A stretch of 6,940 bases of DNA from Planctomycetota bacterium. GTDB taxonomy: Bacteria; Planctomycetota; Phycisphaerae; WQYP01. Shown here in pieces: positions 1 through 5,971 of this stretch. How positions within the stretch are numbered: position 1 is the first letter of the stretch; the number at the start of each line of letters is the position of its first letter. The notes beneath the pieces were generated by a model. That model was not told the DNA's origin, did no database searches, and was given only the letters and a program-made list of their open reading frames with translations. The DNA lies in contig JAKAZF010000145.1 in the NCBI GenBank assembly GCA_021826605.1, positions 1-6,940 of the forward strand. Reading direction: 5' to 3'. The position numbers and the translations under genes are program-made.

Positions 1-59
1 TGACGAGAAAAGCCGCATGAATAAAGGCGATTGACGCTTTTGTCCCGTTCTTCCGGAAC

Positions 60-68
60 TTATCCACA
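60..68 (+). promoter_or_regulatory. DnaA box (perfect consensus)
   Basis: TTATCCACA matches the DnaA-box consensus TTATNCACA at all nine positions. It lies about 300 bases upstream of the dnaA start. DnaA bound here could serve origin function, dnaA autoregulation or both. Confidence 0.7.
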
Positions 69-151
69 GACTTCGCCGATCGCTGTGCGTAAGACGTGAA
101 TAAAGATTTTTTTTCATGCTCAAGTGCTTGTCTAACTTGTGTTCCGGCGAT

Positions 152-160
152 TGTGGAAAA
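152..160 (-). promoter_or_regulatory. Inverted DnaA box, one mismatch
   Basis: The minus strand reads TTTTCCACA, differing from the consensus only at the third base. It faces the perfect box at 60-68, with the T-run at 107-114 between them and an A-rich stretch just to its right. This looks like a small origin core, but a single near-consensus nonamer is weaker evidence than the perfect box. Confidence 0.5.
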
Positions 161-179
161 GAAAATAGGAAAAAAGCTA

Positions 180-207
180 TTGTGTCTTTGGCGAAACGCG
201 GTTTAAT
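180..207 (+). promoter_or_regulatory. Possible sigma-70-type promoter for dnaA
   Basis: TTGTGT (180-185, three of six bases match the -35 consensus) and TTTAAT (202-207, five of six match the -10 consensus) are separated by 16 bases. If used, the transcript would have a leader of about 150 nt containing the hairpins at 237-278 and the palindrome at 340-351. The -35 match is poor, and planctomycete promoter consensus is not well defined, so this is tentative. Confidence 0.25.
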
Positions 208-236
208 AGACGCATGGATTTTGTGCTTGCCCGATT

Positions 237-278
237 GCGGTAAGACCGCTTTCAATGGAACCGGCGATGGACCGCCGG
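237..278 (+). other. Two small hairpins in the dnaA leader
   Basis: GCGGT (237-241) pairs with ACCGC (245-249) around a three-base loop. CCGGCG (261-266) pairs perfectly with CGCCGG (273-278) around a six-base loop. Both lie downstream of the possible promoter and so could fold in the dnaA mRNA leader. Neither is followed by a T-run, so they do not look like terminators. Short GC-rich hairpins are common by chance in DNA of this composition. Confidence 0.3.
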
Positions 279-339
279 ATACTGTGAAGAACCAGGACGG
301 TTTGTTGTTGTTAATCAACGGCCGTGGATGATGCTATCA

Positions 340-351
340 CCGGACGTCCGG
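340..351. repeat. 12-bp perfect palindrome abutting the dnaA Shine-Dalgarno
   Basis: CCGGACGTCCGG is identical to its reverse complement. It ends one base before the AAAGGAG ribosome binding site of dnaA. It could be a dimeric-repressor operator, or a short RNA stem next to the ribosome site that tunes translation. It could also be a chance GC palindrome, and no second copy was seen in the window. Confidence 0.45.
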
Positions 352-358
352 AAAGGAG
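352..358 (+). promoter_or_regulatory. Ribosome binding site of dnaA (fixes the GTG start)
   Basis: AAAGGAG lies six bases before the GTG at 365. The next in-frame starts, ATG at 377 and 380, would be 18 or more bases away, so the site supports the GTG. Confidence 0.75.
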
Positions 359-364
359 TCGCCT

Positions 365-1783
365 GTGTCTGTTCTGATGATGGAAGAAACCTCTGCACTT
401 TCGGACGCCTGCTCAACGATTCAGAAACTTCTCAAAGCGCAGATCGGAGAAACACGCTTTGATCAGTGGTTTGCGGCCCCGACGCAATGGCAATTCGCTG
501 ATTCCACATTGACCATTCGCGCCGCCAACGCTTTTTCCGCCAACTGGATCCGCACCAAATTTTCAGATGCGCTGCGCCGCGCCGGAGAAGAATTGCTCGG
601 CTTTGCGCCGAGCATCATCATTGAAGCCTCCGATACGCCCGTTGCGCAACCGCCGCGAACGAAACCCATGGAAACACCGGTATGCGCTCCGGCGGGCAAG
701 GTTGCCGACACCGGTCTTAACAACCGTTACACACTTGATGAATTTGTGGTCGGGCCAACCAATCAACTGGCCCACCGATGCGCCTGTTCAGTGGCGGAAC
801 AGCCGCGCAAACAATTTAATCCGCTGTTTATTTACGGTGATTGCGGCCTGGGAAAAACACATCTTCTGCAGGGAATCTGCCGGCGCTTTCAGGCACTGCA
901 TCCCAGGAAGAAATGGCTGTATCTGACCGGCGAGCAATTCACCAATGATTATCTGGAAAGCATTCGCCTGCACCGCACCGAAGCCTTTCGCCGCCGGATT
1001 CGGCAGGTCGATCTGCTGGTCATTGACGATGTTCATTTTTTCATGAATAAAAAGCACACACAGGAGGAATTCCTGCACACGTTTAACGCCATGGATGCAA
1101 CTGGCCGGCAGGTGGTGCTCTCCAGCGATTGCGCCCCACGCGGCATAGCGGCATTAACCGATGCACTGAGCACGCGATTCTGCAGCGGCATGGTGGCGCG
1201 GATTGATTCCCCCGATCTGCCCATGCGCCTGGATATTCTTCGCAAACTTGCCGCACGCCGCGATTGGCATGTTGATGACATCCTGCTGATGCAGTTGGCG
1301 CAGCAGCCTGTAGCGAGTGTCCGCGAACTGGAGGGATTGTTGTTACAGGCGGTGACCGCCGCTGAAATGTGCCGGTCCCATGCTTTCGATGATTCATCAA
1401 GCGTTCTGCAAAGCGCCATTCGGGGCGTACGGGACCGCATGAACTTTTCGACGCCGCCGGGGATCAATCGCATTATTCACACCAGCGCGGAATATTTTTC
1501 CATTACGCCGGAGATACTTTCCGGATCATCGAAAAACCGTGTTGCATCCACCGCCCGATCCATCGCCATGTATCTGGCCCGCCGGCACTCACACATGAGT
1601 TTTCCGGACATCGGACGAGCTTTTGGCGGACGCAATCATTCCACGGTGATCGGTGCCTGCCAGCGCGTGGAATCACAACTTGCTGAAAGCCACGTTATCT
1701 CATGGACAGCTTCTGACGGCGTGCGCCATCAGGCTATCGCGGAAGCAATCCACAATATCACCGCCCTGCTGCGGCGTCGCTGA
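365..1783 (+). CDS. dnaA: Chromosomal replication initiator protein DnaA
   Basis: DnaA is the AAA+ ATPase that binds DnaA boxes at the origin, oligomerises with ATP, melts the DNA and recruits helicase. The 472-residue protein is of normal family length and has all four parts. Domain I is at about 15-80 (FDQWF; the NWIRTKF helix), a short variable linker at about 85-117, and the AAA+ core at about 119-335. Domain IV, which binds DNA, runs from about 363 to the end. Visible motifs are Walker A GDCGLGKTH (158-166), Walker B LLVIDDVHFF (217-226), sensor I SSD (253-255), the arginine-finger segment STRF with R271, and sensor II VRELEG with R320. The signature AFGGRNHSTVIGACQRVE (419-436) marks domain IV. 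Oddities are D for G at the second Walker A position, N replacing the usual D in GGRDH, and S after the conserved arginine in ARSIAMYLAR (397-406). The start is GTG, supported by AAAGGAG six bases upstream. No dnaN follows. DnaA boxes upstream suggest autoregulation (inference). Confidence 0.96.
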   Translation: MSVLMMEETSALSDACSTIQKLLKAQIGETRFDQWFAAPTQWQFADSTLTIRAANAFSANWIRTKFSDALRRAGEELLGFAPSIIIEASDTPVAQPPRTKPMETPVCAPAGKVADTGLNNRYTLDEFVVGPTNQLAHRCACSVAEQPRKQFNPLFIYGDCGLGKTHLLQGICRRFQALHPRKKWLYLTGEQFTNDYLESIRLHRTEAFRRRIRQVDLLVIDDVHFFMNKKHTQEEFLHTFNAMDATGRQVVLSSDCAPRGIAALTDALSTRFCSGMVARIDSPDLPMRLDILRKLAARRDWHVDDILLMQLAQQPVASVRELEGLLLQAVTAAEMCRSHAFDDSSSVLQSAIRGVRDRMNFSTPPGINRIIHTSAEYFSITPEILSGSSKNRVASTARSIAMYLARRHSHMSFPDIGRAFGGRNHSTVIGACQRVESQLAESHVISWTASDGVRHQAIAEAIHNITALLRRR

Positions 1784-2135
1784 GGCTCAGCACAATCATC
1801 ATTTCAATGCTGTACTGGTGAATGCCTCACAGACCGTTGAAGTCCGGGCCTTGGCGAATATTGCCGATATAAGATAGCCGCTTTGCGTTATCCGCCGCGC
1901 TCCATGGTGTTTATTCAAAACGCCGATGGGAATATACGCACTGAACGGGTATGCGTCTGGTCGAGCGAAGGCGGGTTTGCCGTGATTGCCTCTGTCAGCA
2001 GGCCACGGCAAAGACGAACGGCGCATGTATTGCCCGGCGTTGCCGAAGCGCTCGTGACGCCCGCTGCGCGGCGAGTTACACTATTGGCCGGCGCGAAACT
2101 CTTGAATTTCCGCGCTGAAGGAATTTGGAGGTTTT
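1784..2135. other. Intergenic region between dnaA and xylB
   Basis: These 352 bases hold no gene I can support. A small hairpin (GCTGA/TCAGC, 1779-1791) overlaps the dnaA stop codon but lacks a T-run. Two degenerate DnaA-box-like nonamers are present: TTATCCGCC at 1888-1896 (7 of 9) and TTATTCAAA at 1911-1919 (8 of 9). A plus-strand ORF starting at 1883 overlaps the first ~100 bases of xylB in another frame and has no recognisable domain. The xylB promoter should lie here, but I see no convincing -35/-10 pair. Confidence 0.6.
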
Positions 2136-3662
2136 ATGGCTCTTCTGGGTTTGGATATCGGCACCTCGGGCACCAAGGCGCTGTTGCTTGGCGAGAATGG
2201 CGCAGTACTTGCCGCGGCGGAATCTCCGCATGAGTTGCAGACACCGCGCCCGGGTTGGACACAACAAGACCCGGAAAACTGGTGGAAGGCTTGCTTACTG
2301 GCCACTTCCAAGGTGCTGAAAAAAGCCCGAATCAAGGCTTCCCAGATTACCGCAATCGGGCTTTCCGGCCAGATGCATGGCAGTGTTTTTCTCGGAGACG
2401 GACCTAAGGCTCTGCGCCCGGCACTGCTTTGGAATGATCAGCGAACCGTGGAGCAGTGCCGGCAAATTCAGGAATTGGCCGGTGGGCGTCAGCAGCTTAT
2501 CGCAATGGTCGGCAATCCGGCTCTCACGGGTTTTACAGCTCCAAAAATTCTCTGGTTTATGCAGAATGAACCCGCGAAATTTGAGCGCTGCCGCCATATT
2601 CTGCTGCCCAAAGATTACATTCGATATCGCCTGACCGGCCAATACGCTTCCGAGGTTTCTGACGCCTCGGGCACGCTGCTGCTGGATGTTAAAAATCGCC
2701 AATGGCATGAGGGCTTGATCAGTCAACTCGGCATCGACCGGGCCTTGTTGCCGCGCCTGACCGAATCACAGGAAATCAGCGGACAGGTAAGTGCCGCCGT
2801 GGCCCGTATAACCGGCTTGCGGGCCGGCATTCCCGTTGTTGGAGGTGCCGGCGACCAGGCCGCCGGAGCGGTTGGAACCGGGGTGGTTGAACCGGGAATT
2901 CTCTCCGCCGCCATGGGCACCAGCGGTGTTATTTTCGCGGCTTCCGCTGAACCGCAAACCGATCCGCTGGGGCGCGTGCATACCATGTGCCATGCCATTC
3001 CCAACACCTGGTGCGTATTTGGCTGCATGTTAAGCGCGGGCGGCTCATTGCAGTGGTTGCGCAACACCTTGTTTTCATCACAGATGGCGGAGATGGTGAA
3101 AAAGAAAAAAGATCCGGGATTGCTGTATGAACATATCATCACACTTGCACAAGGTGCCCCCGCCGGGGCGGAAAATCTTTTCTTTCTGCCATATCTTACC
3201 GGGGAACGCTGCCCGCATCCTGATCCGCGCGCCCGTGGCTGCTTTATCGGGTTAACGCCGCGGCACACGCTGGCGCATCTGGCGCGGGCAACGCTGGAAG
3301 GCATTACCATGAACATGCGCGAGCAGGTGGATATCATGCGATCCATGGGCATTGCCATTTCACAGGTGCGCGCCAACGGCGGCGGCGCACGCAGTGATTT
3401 CTGGCGGCAGTTGCAGGCGGATATGTATAAGGCCCCGGTGGTCACCATTAATGTCAGCGAAGGTGCCGCACTGGGAGCGGCCATTCTGGCGGGGGTCGGC
3501 GGCGGCCAATGGGATAGTGTTCCACAAGCCACACAACAGATCATCAAAATCAAAAATCGCAGCCGCCCCAACTCGCAACGCTCTGCGTTATACGAAATCC
3601 ATCACCGGAAATTTGCCATGCTTTATCCAGCACTGCAAGACTGCTTTGCGGCAATCGGGTAA
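2136..3662 (+). CDS. xylB: Xylulokinase (FGGY carbohydrate kinase family)
   Basis: This cytoplasmic enzyme phosphorylates D-xylulose with ATP to D-xylulose 5-phosphate, feeding xylose carbon into the pentose phosphate pathway. The 508-residue length is typical. It has the two actin-like FGGY domains. The N-terminal phosphate loop is GLDIGTSGTKA (5-15), the substrate segment GLSGQMHG is at 75-82 (Q79, M80, H81, as in xylulokinases), and WNDQR is at 99-103. GGAGDQAAGAVGTG (236-249) contains D240, matching the catalytic aspartate. The C-terminal domain shows AMGTSGV (259-265), LPYLTGERCPHPDPRARG (351-368), NGGGARSDFWRQLQADM (414-430) and EGAALGAAI (442-450). The ATG at 2136 has GGAGG (2127-2131) four bases upstream. 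The QMH motif and ERCPHPDPRARG segment favour xylulokinase over glycerol or ribulose kinase. No xylA, transporter or regulator lies beside it, so its induction is not shown here. Confidence 0.93.
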   Translation: MALLGLDIGTSGTKALLLGENGAVLAAAESPHELQTPRPGWTQQDPENWWKACLLATSKVLKKARIKASQITAIGLSGQMHGSVFLGDGPKALRPALLWNDQRTVEQCRQIQELAGGRQQLIAMVGNPALTGFTAPKILWFMQNEPAKFERCRHILLPKDYIRYRLTGQYASEVSDASGTLLLDVKNRQWHEGLISQLGIDRALLPRLTESQEISGQVSAAVARITGLRAGIPVVGGAGDQAAGAVGTGVVEPGILSAAMGTSGVIFAASAEPQTDPLGRVHTMCHAIPNTWCVFGCMLSAGGSLQWLRNTLFSSQMAEMVKKKKDPGLLYEHIITLAQGAPAGAENLFFLPYLTGERCPHPDPRARGCFIGLTPRHTLAHLARATLEGITMNMREQVDIMRSMGIAISQVRANGGGARSDFWRQLQADMYKAPVVTINVSEGAALGAAILAGVGGGQWDSVPQATQQIIKIKNRSRPNSQRSALYEIHHRKFAMLYPALQDCFAAIG

Positions 3663-3669
3663 AGCAAAT

Positions 3670-3708
3670 AACCGCGGCTTGTCGGCACGATAACCGATGG
3701 CCGCAGTT
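3670..3708 (+). terminator. Weak hairpin after xylB
   Basis: AACCGCGGC (3670-3678) can pair with GCCGCAGTT (3700-3708) with one mismatch. A smaller inner TCGG/CCGA pairing sits in the loop. It starts seven bases after the xylB stop codon, where a transcription end is expected. There is no T-run after it, so it is not a classical intrinsic terminator. Confidence 0.3.
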
Positions 3709-3795
3709 GGCTTCTGCCGTGAGCCAGGCGTTACATTCAGATAAACAGTTCAGCGGCGGACGAGTGATAGCCACGGCCTGCTTCGGTTACCGCAT

Positions 3796-3825
3796 TTGTG
3801 GTGTACGAGAAAAGGTGCACCATAG
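3796..3825. other. Stem-loop in the gene-poor region
   Basis: TGGTGTAC (3799-3806) pairs with GTGCACCA (3815-3822) through eight pairs, one of them G-U in the plus-strand RNA. The loop is GAGAAAAG. Three further outer pairs, two of them G-U, extend the stem to 3796-3825. No T-run follows on either strand. It could be part of a structured RNA or an operator-like inverted repeat. No function is assigned. Confidence 0.35.
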
Positions 3826-4099
3826 CCCTTCCTCTGCCGACAGGTTGACACGGCTGTGACAAGCGTTTCGGGAAGCTTCACTGCCGATTTCGAAGCGACA
3901 ATTGCATTATTACCATTGCCTATCATGGGACTTCCCAGGACCAATGACACACCGACCATTCAAGGCCCAATGACAATGACAGTTCAAAGGGCTGTGGCAA
4001 GTTTTCGGGGCATGGATTGAATTGTTATTTGAAATGATGAGCTTTCTATATTTCGGTCATTGGCGGCTCTGGTTCGTGGCTTCCAGGGCCATGATCGCC

Positions 4100-4387
4100 T
4101 CAGCATGACCCATATCCAATCTCATGGTTCGATCCACGCAGTGGCCCGGAGGACTCACGGCCCGCCATCCACGTTGTCCCGACGTTCATCCGAGCGATGG
4201 AATTCGCAATTCTCCGCAAGCTCGCCGCATCAGTCATCCCAACGCATTGCAGGTTCCACGAGTGACTGTCGTATTCCGGCACGTCATATTCCGGCAGGGA
4301 AACGCCACGAAGTATTGCCCGGAAAATCGCCCGAATCCACTCAACACGCGGTTCCGGTTTGGCCACAGGTACACGATGCAAAGTCAC
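4100..4387 (-). CDS. Doubtful hypothetical ORF, possibly decayed gene
   Basis: A minus-strand frame from a GTG at 4387 encodes 95 residues. It stays open upstream to about 4453, where a stop interrupts it. Parts look protein-like, such as WIRAIFRAILRGVSLPEYD and TDAASLRRIANSIARMN, but I recognise no family. The repeated PEYD motif is produced by the 15-bp tandem repeat at 4268-4297. There is no good ribosome binding site, and it lies downstream of the prepilin-like gene on the same strand. It may be a relic or a chance frame; no function can be given. Confidence 0.2.
   Translation of the reverse strand: MTLHRVPVAKPEPRVEWIRAIFRAILRGVSLPEYDVPEYDSHSWNLQCVGMTDAASLRRIANSIARMNVGTTWMAGRESSGPLRGSNHEIGYGSC
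4268..4297. repeat. 15-bp imperfect tandem duplication
   Basis: GTCGTATTCCGGCAC (4268-4282) is followed directly by GTCATATTCCGGCAG (4283-4297), identical at 13 of 15 bases. A length of two times 15 keeps any reading frame intact. Only two units exist, so it is a local duplication, not an array. Confidence 0.6.
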
Positions 4388-4499
4388 GTTGCGGGGCCGA
4401 TCCGCGGTCCGATTAAAACATCTGTGTCCGCGGTACCACAGTCTTATCTGGCGTCATTGGTTCGGCCCGGGAAACTTGGCAAACCCCGGGGCAGGGAAG

Positions 4500-5483
4500 T
4501 TACCAGGATCCGGTTGCCACGTCGCGAACAGGCGCCATGACAATATCAAAGGGCGCAACTGAGGACAGCAAAGCGTTGGGAGCGCTGCCTGAAATTTTGA
4601 GCACCTGGCCACCGCCGTTGAGGCCTTGTGTTGAAGCATAAGTGAAAATATTGTCATGGTTTTCACCGACGTAGGGTGTCGATTCCCAGGCCACATGATC
4701 GTCCCCGAATCCGACGTTCTGACCGTCCCCATTATGGTTACCGGAATTAAAGATGAAATTGCCATAGGTGTTGGCCCGGGGTTGGGTGGGGTCACGCCGG
4801 GTGTTTCCTGAAGCATCTGTATTCTTGGCCGGTGCCATATCCGAGACCAATGGCAACTGCGCAGTCGCGGCGTTGGTATTCCACCAACTGCCGATACGGA
4901 AGGAACCGCCACCGTCCTCCTCTTCGCCATCATCGGAGCTGCCATAATGGTTCCAAGGAAAGGCGATTGAATAACTTTCGCCCTGGCCCGTGTTTGAAAC
5001 ATCCCCGTTTACCACACCGAAGTTGGAATAATAAGCGCTGTTGCCGCTGTATTCGGCGGACGGAGCTGTAGCCAGCACATCCGACGGACAGATAAAGCTC
5101 TTGGGTGTGATCTGCCCGCCGAGCACCATGCACCATAAGCAAGCCAGGGGCGAACCGTTCTGCCAGGCATCGGGGCCGTACATATTATAGAAAATTGTTC
5201 CGATATTAGAGGCTGAGTCAGAGGCCGCCGCGCCGGGGCCATTCTGGTAGGAGGATCCGGCCGGCGGAAGAACGCTGGGAAATTCTCCACGATTACTTTG
5301 CGCGTATATAAACATGGATTGGACGATGCCCCGAATATTGGCGGAGCACACGGCGCGGTTGGCCAATTCTCTGGCCCGAGCCAGGCTTGGCAATAAAATC
5401 GCAATCAACAGGGCAATAATGGAGATCACAACAAGCAATTCGATAAGGGTAAAACCGTGCCGTGAATGTCGATTCGCTGCCAT
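4500..5483 (-). CDS. Prepilin-like protein with N-terminal methylation motif and H-X9-DG-like C-terminus
   Basis: From the chosen start the protein has 327 residues. A short basic leader ([10 protein letters not shown]) precedes [11 protein letters not shown], the type IV prepilin/pseudopilin cleavage and methylation motif. Cleavage is expected after G10, and E15 is the conserved glutamate at mature position 5. A hydrophobic helix spans about 11-33, followed by the Phycisphaerae-type segment [19 protein letters not shown] (35-53). The exported domain has FICPSD (130-135), PLVSDM (211-216) and the HNGDGQNV...DDHV region (250-264), close to the H-X9-DG motif of planctomycete prepilin-like (DUF1559-type) families. 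An acidic patch [12 protein letters not shown] lies at 182-193. The ATG at 5483 is preferred because AAGGA lies eight bases upstream; earlier in-frame ATGs at 5582, 5519 and 5513 have no such site. The protein is probably membrane-anchored with its bulk outside the cytoplasm. No secretion or pilus machinery adjoins it, so its partner system is unknown. A short GC hairpin (4466-4490) follows the gene but lacks a T-run. Confidence 0.88.
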   Translation of the reverse strand: MAANRHSRHGFTLIELLVVISIIALLIAILLPSLARARELANRAVCSANIRGIVQSMFIYAQSNRGEFPSVLPPAGSSYQNGPGAAASDSASNIGTIFYNMYGPDAWQNGSPLACLWCMVLGGQITPKSFICPSDVLATAPSAEYSGNSAYYSNFGVVNGDVSNTGQGESYSIAFPWNHYGSSDDGEEEDGGGSFRIGSWWNTNAATAQLPLVSDMAPAKNTDASGNTRRDPTQPRANTYGNFIFNSGNHNGDGQNVGFGDDHVAWESTPYVGENHDNIFTYASTQGLNGGGQVLKISGSAPNALLSSVAPFDIVMAPVRDVATGSW

Positions 5484-5491
5484 ATCCGGAT

Positions 5492-5496
5492 TCCTT
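5492..5496 (-). promoter_or_regulatory. Ribosome binding site of the prepilin-like gene (decides the start)
   Basis: On the minus strand AAGGA lies eight bases before the ATG at 5483. The longer frame from 5582 and the ATGs at 5519 and 5513 lack a comparable site. The short leader that results also matches normal prepilin leader length. Confidence 0.6.
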
Positions 5497-5549
5497 AGTT
5501 TTTTAAATCTCATTTTCATTATCGGGTAGGCTGGGCGGTGGCTTGAATC

Positions 5550-5577
5550 AATATACCAAGATGCCGGATTGGCGCAA
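5550..5577 (-). promoter_or_regulatory. Possible promoter of the prepilin-like gene
   Basis: Read on the minus strand, TTGCGC (5572-5577, three of six to the -35 consensus) and TATATT (5550-5555, five of six to the -10 consensus) have 16 bases between them. Transcription from here would give a leader of about 60 nt before the ATG at 5483. It would also exclude the ATG at 5582 as a start, in agreement with the ribosome-site evidence. Confidence 0.35.
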
Positions 5578-5837
5578 TTCATGGAAAGGCAACCATCGCA
5601 AATATTACAAGCAGGTGTTTTTCCAAGCTGTCTGCGTTTCTCATCGCTGAAATTACGGGGCAGGCTTCATAAATATGGGGTTTTACATCATTGATCTTCT
5701 GGGAGGCTGTCCAGGCAATCACCGGAATACCTGAAAGCAACATAATTCTCTATCTGAGCTCACGCAATAAACGTTATAAGACTTTCCTGGCCCAGCCTTC
5801 GCCCTTTGCGAGTGCTTGTGATCGCAAAAAACATGAA

Positions 5838-5873
5838 AAGGGTCTTGGCAATATCAGTTTTTTCAAGGCCCTT
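5838..5873 (-). terminator. Strong hairpin, terminator-like on the minus strand
   Basis: AAGGGTCTTG (5838-5847) pairs with CAAGGCCCTT (5864-5873) through ten base pairs, one of them G-T, around a 16-base loop. On the minus strand the stem is followed by TTCATGTTTTTT, a T-rich tail as in an intrinsic terminator. However, no minus-strand gene lies to its right in the window. It may end a transcript from beyond, insulate the prepilin-like gene from antisense reading, or belong to an unrecognised small RNA. The 16-base loop is longer than usual for a terminator. Confidence 0.4.
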
Positions 5874-5971
5874 CTGGATCAGACCTGCCTGGTAAAAATT
5901 CAGTGTCTTTTTTGGGGCCTGGTTTGCGATATTAATATCCATGTTGGTCAGCACCAGCGGCCGCAAGAAGA

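Larger units (their letters stand above)
1..364. other. Candidate replication origin (oriC) and dnaA leader
   Basis: The stretch in front of dnaA has no convincing gene but several origin-like signals. There is a perfect DnaA box at 60-68, an inverted near-box at 152-160, an eight-T run at 107-114 and an A-rich stretch at 157-176 that could help unwinding. Hairpins at 237-249 and 261-278 and a palindrome at 340-351 follow nearer the gene. Bacterial origins commonly lie next to dnaA, which supports the reading. Against it, only two good boxes are visible, where many origins carry more, and I cannot compute GC skew. The window begins inside this region, so further boxes may lie to the left. It could instead be only a DnaA-autoregulated promoter region. 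Confidence 0.45.
3941..4460. repeat. Four dispersed copies of octamer CCAATGAC / GTCATTGG
   Basis: CCAATGAC occurs on the plus strand at 3941-3948 and 3967-3974; the second copy is immediately followed by another AATGAC. It occurs on the minus strand at 4056-4063 and 4453-4460. The two direct copies have 18 bases between them, and the inverted ones face them. Four copies of one octamer in about 520 bases is well above random expectation (roughly 0.02 for a given octamer on both strands). They may be binding sites or remnants of a repeat; I recognise no known family. Confidence 0.45.
3663..4499. other. Gene-poor region between xylB and the prepilin-like gene
   Basis: About 840 bases lie between the convergent xylB and prepilin-like genes without a recognisable gene. 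The visible structure is a weak hairpin after xylB (3670-3708), a stem-loop (3796-3825), four copies of CCAATGAC or its complement (3941-4460), a 15-bp tandem repeat (4268-4297) and a doubtful minus-strand reading frame (4100-4387). The plus-strand ORFs here lack domain features and look like chance frames. No tRNA-like cloverleaf or IS end was recognised. It may be decayed coding sequence. Confidence 0.55.
5484..5971. other. AT-richer non-coding region between divergent genes
   Basis: About 490 bases separate the minus-strand prepilin-like gene from the plus-strand DUF4391-like fragment. The left part carries the probable promoter and ribosome site of the prepilin-like gene. The right part has a strong hairpin (5838-5873). 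Two overlapping ORFs on opposite strands (5691-5978 plus, 5760-5987 minus) have no recognisable domain and are probably chance frames. I looked for the missing N-terminal half of DUF4391 in the plus-strand ORF here and did not see it. No tRNA was recognised. Confidence 0.5.

Noticed and set aside
116..331. 71-residue plus-strand ORF in the dnaA leader
   Set aside because: No ribosome site, no recognisable domain, and it runs through a DnaA box and two hairpins. More likely a chance frame in a regulatory region.
1888..1919. DnaA-box-like TTATCCGCC and TTATTCAAA after dnaA, as a second half of a bipartite origin
   Set aside because: They match the consensus at only 7 and 8 of 9 positions and there is no accompanying cluster; such near-matches arise by chance.
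1883..2233. 116-residue plus-strand ORF between dnaA and xylB
   Set aside because: It overlaps the start of xylB by about 100 bases in another frame, and no family is recognisable.
2723..3571. 282-residue minus-strand ORF inside xylB
   Set aside because: It is a shadow of the xylulokinase coding frame, which carries all FGGY motifs. The antisense translation shows no domain.
3845..3850. Perfect TTGACA as a -35 promoter element
   Set aside because: No -10-like hexamer at 15-19 bases downstream and no gene follows.
4466..4490. CCCGGG...CCCGGG hairpin as the terminator of the prepilin-like gene
   Set aside because: Only a six-pair stem with a 13-base loop and no T-run on the minus strand after it.
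4124..4540. 138-residue plus-strand ORF, with overlapping 4060-4416
   Set aside because: Composition rich in R, P, S and H without domain features; it overlaps the 3' end of the prepilin-like gene. Judged a chance frame.
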